From: Bacteroidales bacterium UBA1797 | GTDB lineage: Bacteria; Bacteroidota; Bacteroidia; Bacteroidales; VadinHA17 | Assembly (NCBI GenBank): GCA_002319885.1 | Contig: DCFT01000016.1 | Location: 1 to 6,628 of the forward strand | Length of the DNA: 6,628 nt | Reading direction: 5' to 3' | In this document: in pieces, positions 6,006-6,628 of the stretch | How the letters are laid out: each line of letters starts with the position of its first letter | How positions within the stretch are numbered: the first letter of the stretch is position 1 | Translations under genes and position numbers: made by a program | Notes under the pieces: model-generated | What the model was told of the DNA's origin: nothing | Databases searched by the model: none | What the model saw: only the letters and a program-made list of their open reading frames with translations

Positions 6006-6030
6006 CCCCCCAACCCCCCAAATGGGGGGC
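6006..6030 (+). repeat. C6/G6 palindromic repeat, copy 4
   Basis: C6-AA-C6-AAAT-G6-C has the same order as the copy at 1282-1307 and is the reverse complement of the copy at 1415-1440 apart from the loop. The second C-run (6014-6019) pairs with the G-run (6024-6029) across a four-base loop. It is more than 4.5 kb from the other three copies, which shows that the family is dispersed rather than a local duplication. Confidence 0.75.
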
Positions 6031-6046
6031 TGAAACATTTTAAACA

Positions 6047-6097
6047 TTCAACTTTTGCAACTTTTCAAGCCTTCAACTTTTAAACCATTCAACTTTT
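6047..6097 (+). repeat. Three copies of TTCAACTTTT
   Basis: The decamer TTCAACTTTT occurs at 6047-6056, 6072-6081 and 6088-6097, with related sequence (GCAACTTTTCAAG) between the first two. The spacing is uneven (25 and 16 bases), so this is not a clean tandem array. It lies just upstream of the broken tRNA copy. Its role is unknown. Confidence 0.6.
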
Positions 6098-6119
6098 TTA
6101 TTACATTTACCAGCTCTTT

Positions 6120-6181
6120 GGGGGTTTAGCTCATCCCGATAGCTCCCGATAGCTATCGGGACGGGAGGCTGGAGCGTGTGA
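6120..6181 (+). pseudogene. Truncated 5' copy of the tRNA-Ala gene with a palindromic insertion in the D-loop
   Basis: Bases 6120-6133 (GGGGGTTTAGCTCA) are identical to the first 14 bases of the intact tRNA at 6204. Bases 6167-6181 (GGCTGGAGCGTGTGA) match tRNA bases 6221-6235 at 14 of 15 positions. Where the intact gene has only GTT in the D-loop, this copy has 33 bases (6134-6166) made of repeated CCCGATAG and its complement, including a perfect 16 bp palindrome at 6144-6159. Homology stops at the end of the 5' strand of the anticodon stem, so the anticodon, T-arm and 3' end are missing and it cannot yield a tRNA. Confidence 0.85.
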
Positions 6182-6203
6182 GATATTTTGTTCTTTTCTT
6201 ATC

Positions 6204-6280
6204 GGGGGTTTAGCTCAGTTGGCTAGAGCGTGTGACTGGCAGTCACAAGGTCAGGGGTTCGATTCCCCTAATCTCCACCA
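6204..6280 (+). tRNA. tRNA-Ala(GGC)
   Basis: All arms of the cloverleaf can be drawn. The acceptor stem is 6204-6210 with 6270-6276, including the G3-U70 wobble pair that defines alanine identity. The D-arm GCTC/GAGC is 6213-6216 with 6226-6229. The anticodon stem TGTGA/TCACA is 6231-6235 with 6243-6247, with loop CTGGCAG and anticodon GGC at 6238-6240, reading GCC and GCU. The variable loop is five bases. The T-arm AGGGG/CCCCT is 6253-6257 with 6265-6269, with loop TTCGATT. The discriminator is A (6277), and CCA (6278-6280) is encoded in the gene. A broken copy of its 5' part lies 84 bp upstream, and a hairpin terminator begins 3 bp after it. Confidence 0.97.
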
Positions 6281-6282
6281 TC

Positions 6283-6339
6283 GCCCTCCGAAGCTATCCC
6301 GAGTCTATCGGGGGATAGCGAAGGAGGGCTTCGTTTTTT
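6283..6339 (+). terminator. Intrinsic terminator after tRNA-Ala, with an inner palindromic stem
   Basis: The outer stem GCCCTCC/GGAGGGC (6283-6289 with 6323-6329) is separated by a symmetric GAA/GAA internal loop from an inner stem GCTATCCC/GGGATAGC (6293-6300 with 6312-6319). TTCG and six Ts (6334-6339) follow. Stem strength and T-tract fit a Rho-independent terminator. The inner part, CTATCCCGA...TATCGGGGATAG, resembles the palindrome core at 2781-2798 and 6144-6159, so a repeat element may have been built into the terminator. Confidence 0.8.
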
Positions 6340-6340
6340 A

Positions 6341-6562
6341 AACACGTTTCCCAGCTAAAGCTTCTGCGGGGTACGGTGTGCCAGTCCCACCGGAACGACA
6401 CTCGGTGCCTCATTTCTCCCCATGCGGATACATTACTACTAATGACAATATTTCATAAGAGTCACATTATACGATATTTATGATAATTTCAAATGCTCTG
6501 AACTATTAATCTGTGATTGTCTTCCTGAATACCCCAGGATATATGGTCAGGTGTGTTGGGGA
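6341..6562. other. Stretch without a recognised gene
   Basis: About 220 bp beyond the tRNA terminator. Its left part (6350-6410) is more G/C-rich and can form a small hairpin, CGGTG...CACCG, near 6374-6392. The rest is A/T-rich. No open frame of useful length or RNA family is recognisable on either strand. Confidence 0.45.
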
Positions 6563-6592
6563 TCCCTCGTCCGCCAGCCGGCGGACTCGGGA
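6563..6592. repeat. Hairpin repeat GTCCGCC-AGCC-GGCGGAC with outer TCCC/GGGA
   Basis: A perfect seven-pair stem (6569-6575 with 6580-6586) around the loop AGCC is extended, after a two-by-two mismatch, by TCCC/GGGA (6563-6566 with 6589-6592). It is much richer in G/C than its surroundings. It looks like another dispersed palindromic element. The gene to which it might belong lies outside the window. Confidence 0.65.
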
Positions 6593-6628
6593 TGACATCG
6601 TGGATTTGTAGTATAGGGGGAAGAAGTG

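Noticed and set aside
6204..6280. tRNA used as an attachment site of an integrative element
   Set aside because: No integrase is present and the duplicated portion is the 5' part of the tRNA rather than the usual 3' part; no direct repeat of the 3' end is seen in the window.
1..6628. A new defence, biosynthetic or secretion system
   Set aside because: All complete genes are ordinary core or envelope genes pointing to unrelated functions, and the gaps are filled by repeats rather than unknown genes.

Overview
The window looks like a chromosomal segment from a member of the Bacteroidota, most likely a free-living or environmental Bacteroidales-type bacterium. Supporting signs: the protein families (a short aspartate-semialdehyde dehydrogenase, a Bacteroidota-type energy transducer TonB, a TPR-like SPII lipoprotein); none of the four complete genes has a clear Shine-Dalgarno site before its A/T-rich start region; there is an exact match to the phylum-specific promoter pattern TTTG-N19-TAnnTTTG; and the long intergenic regions are packed with palindromic repeats of kinds I associate with environmental Bacteroidota genomes. 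The organism call is inference, since no search was run.

Layout, left to right. The left edge carries the first codons of a minus-strand exported protein, divergent from asd (plus, 130-1119). A 371 bp convergent gap holds a four-unit CTCTGTG inverted repeat and three C6/G6 hairpins, and leads into hflX (minus, 1491-2681). A 272 bp gap is almost filled by a nested hairpin element (2713-2916). It is followed by a minus-strand TPR-like lipoprotein (2954-4126). A 745 bp gap is an island: a 70 bp direct repeat at both ends, four REP-like hairpins, and the decayed C-terminus of what looks like a REP-associated tyrosine transposase. The tonB-family gene (minus, 4872-5660) follows, with a likely promoter at 5812-5842. 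The right end holds more repeats, a broken 5' copy of a tRNA-Ala gene with a palindrome in its D-loop, an intact tRNA-Ala(GGC) (6204-6280), a hairpin terminator, and about 290 bp without a recognised gene.

The genes do not form one pathway. Asd serves amino-acid and cell-wall precursor synthesis, HflX is a ribosome-associated GTPase, the lipoprotein and TonB-like protein act in the envelope, and the tRNA serves translation. The lipoprotein and tonB-like genes may once have been adjacent: collapsing the direct repeat would leave them about 90 bp apart.

I see no defence system, biosynthetic cluster, CRISPR array or other evident new multi-gene system. The interest lies in the repeats: a transposase relic with its hairpins between duplicated flanks, palindromes sitting inside other hairpins, and a tRNA gene partly duplicated and split by one of these palindromes.
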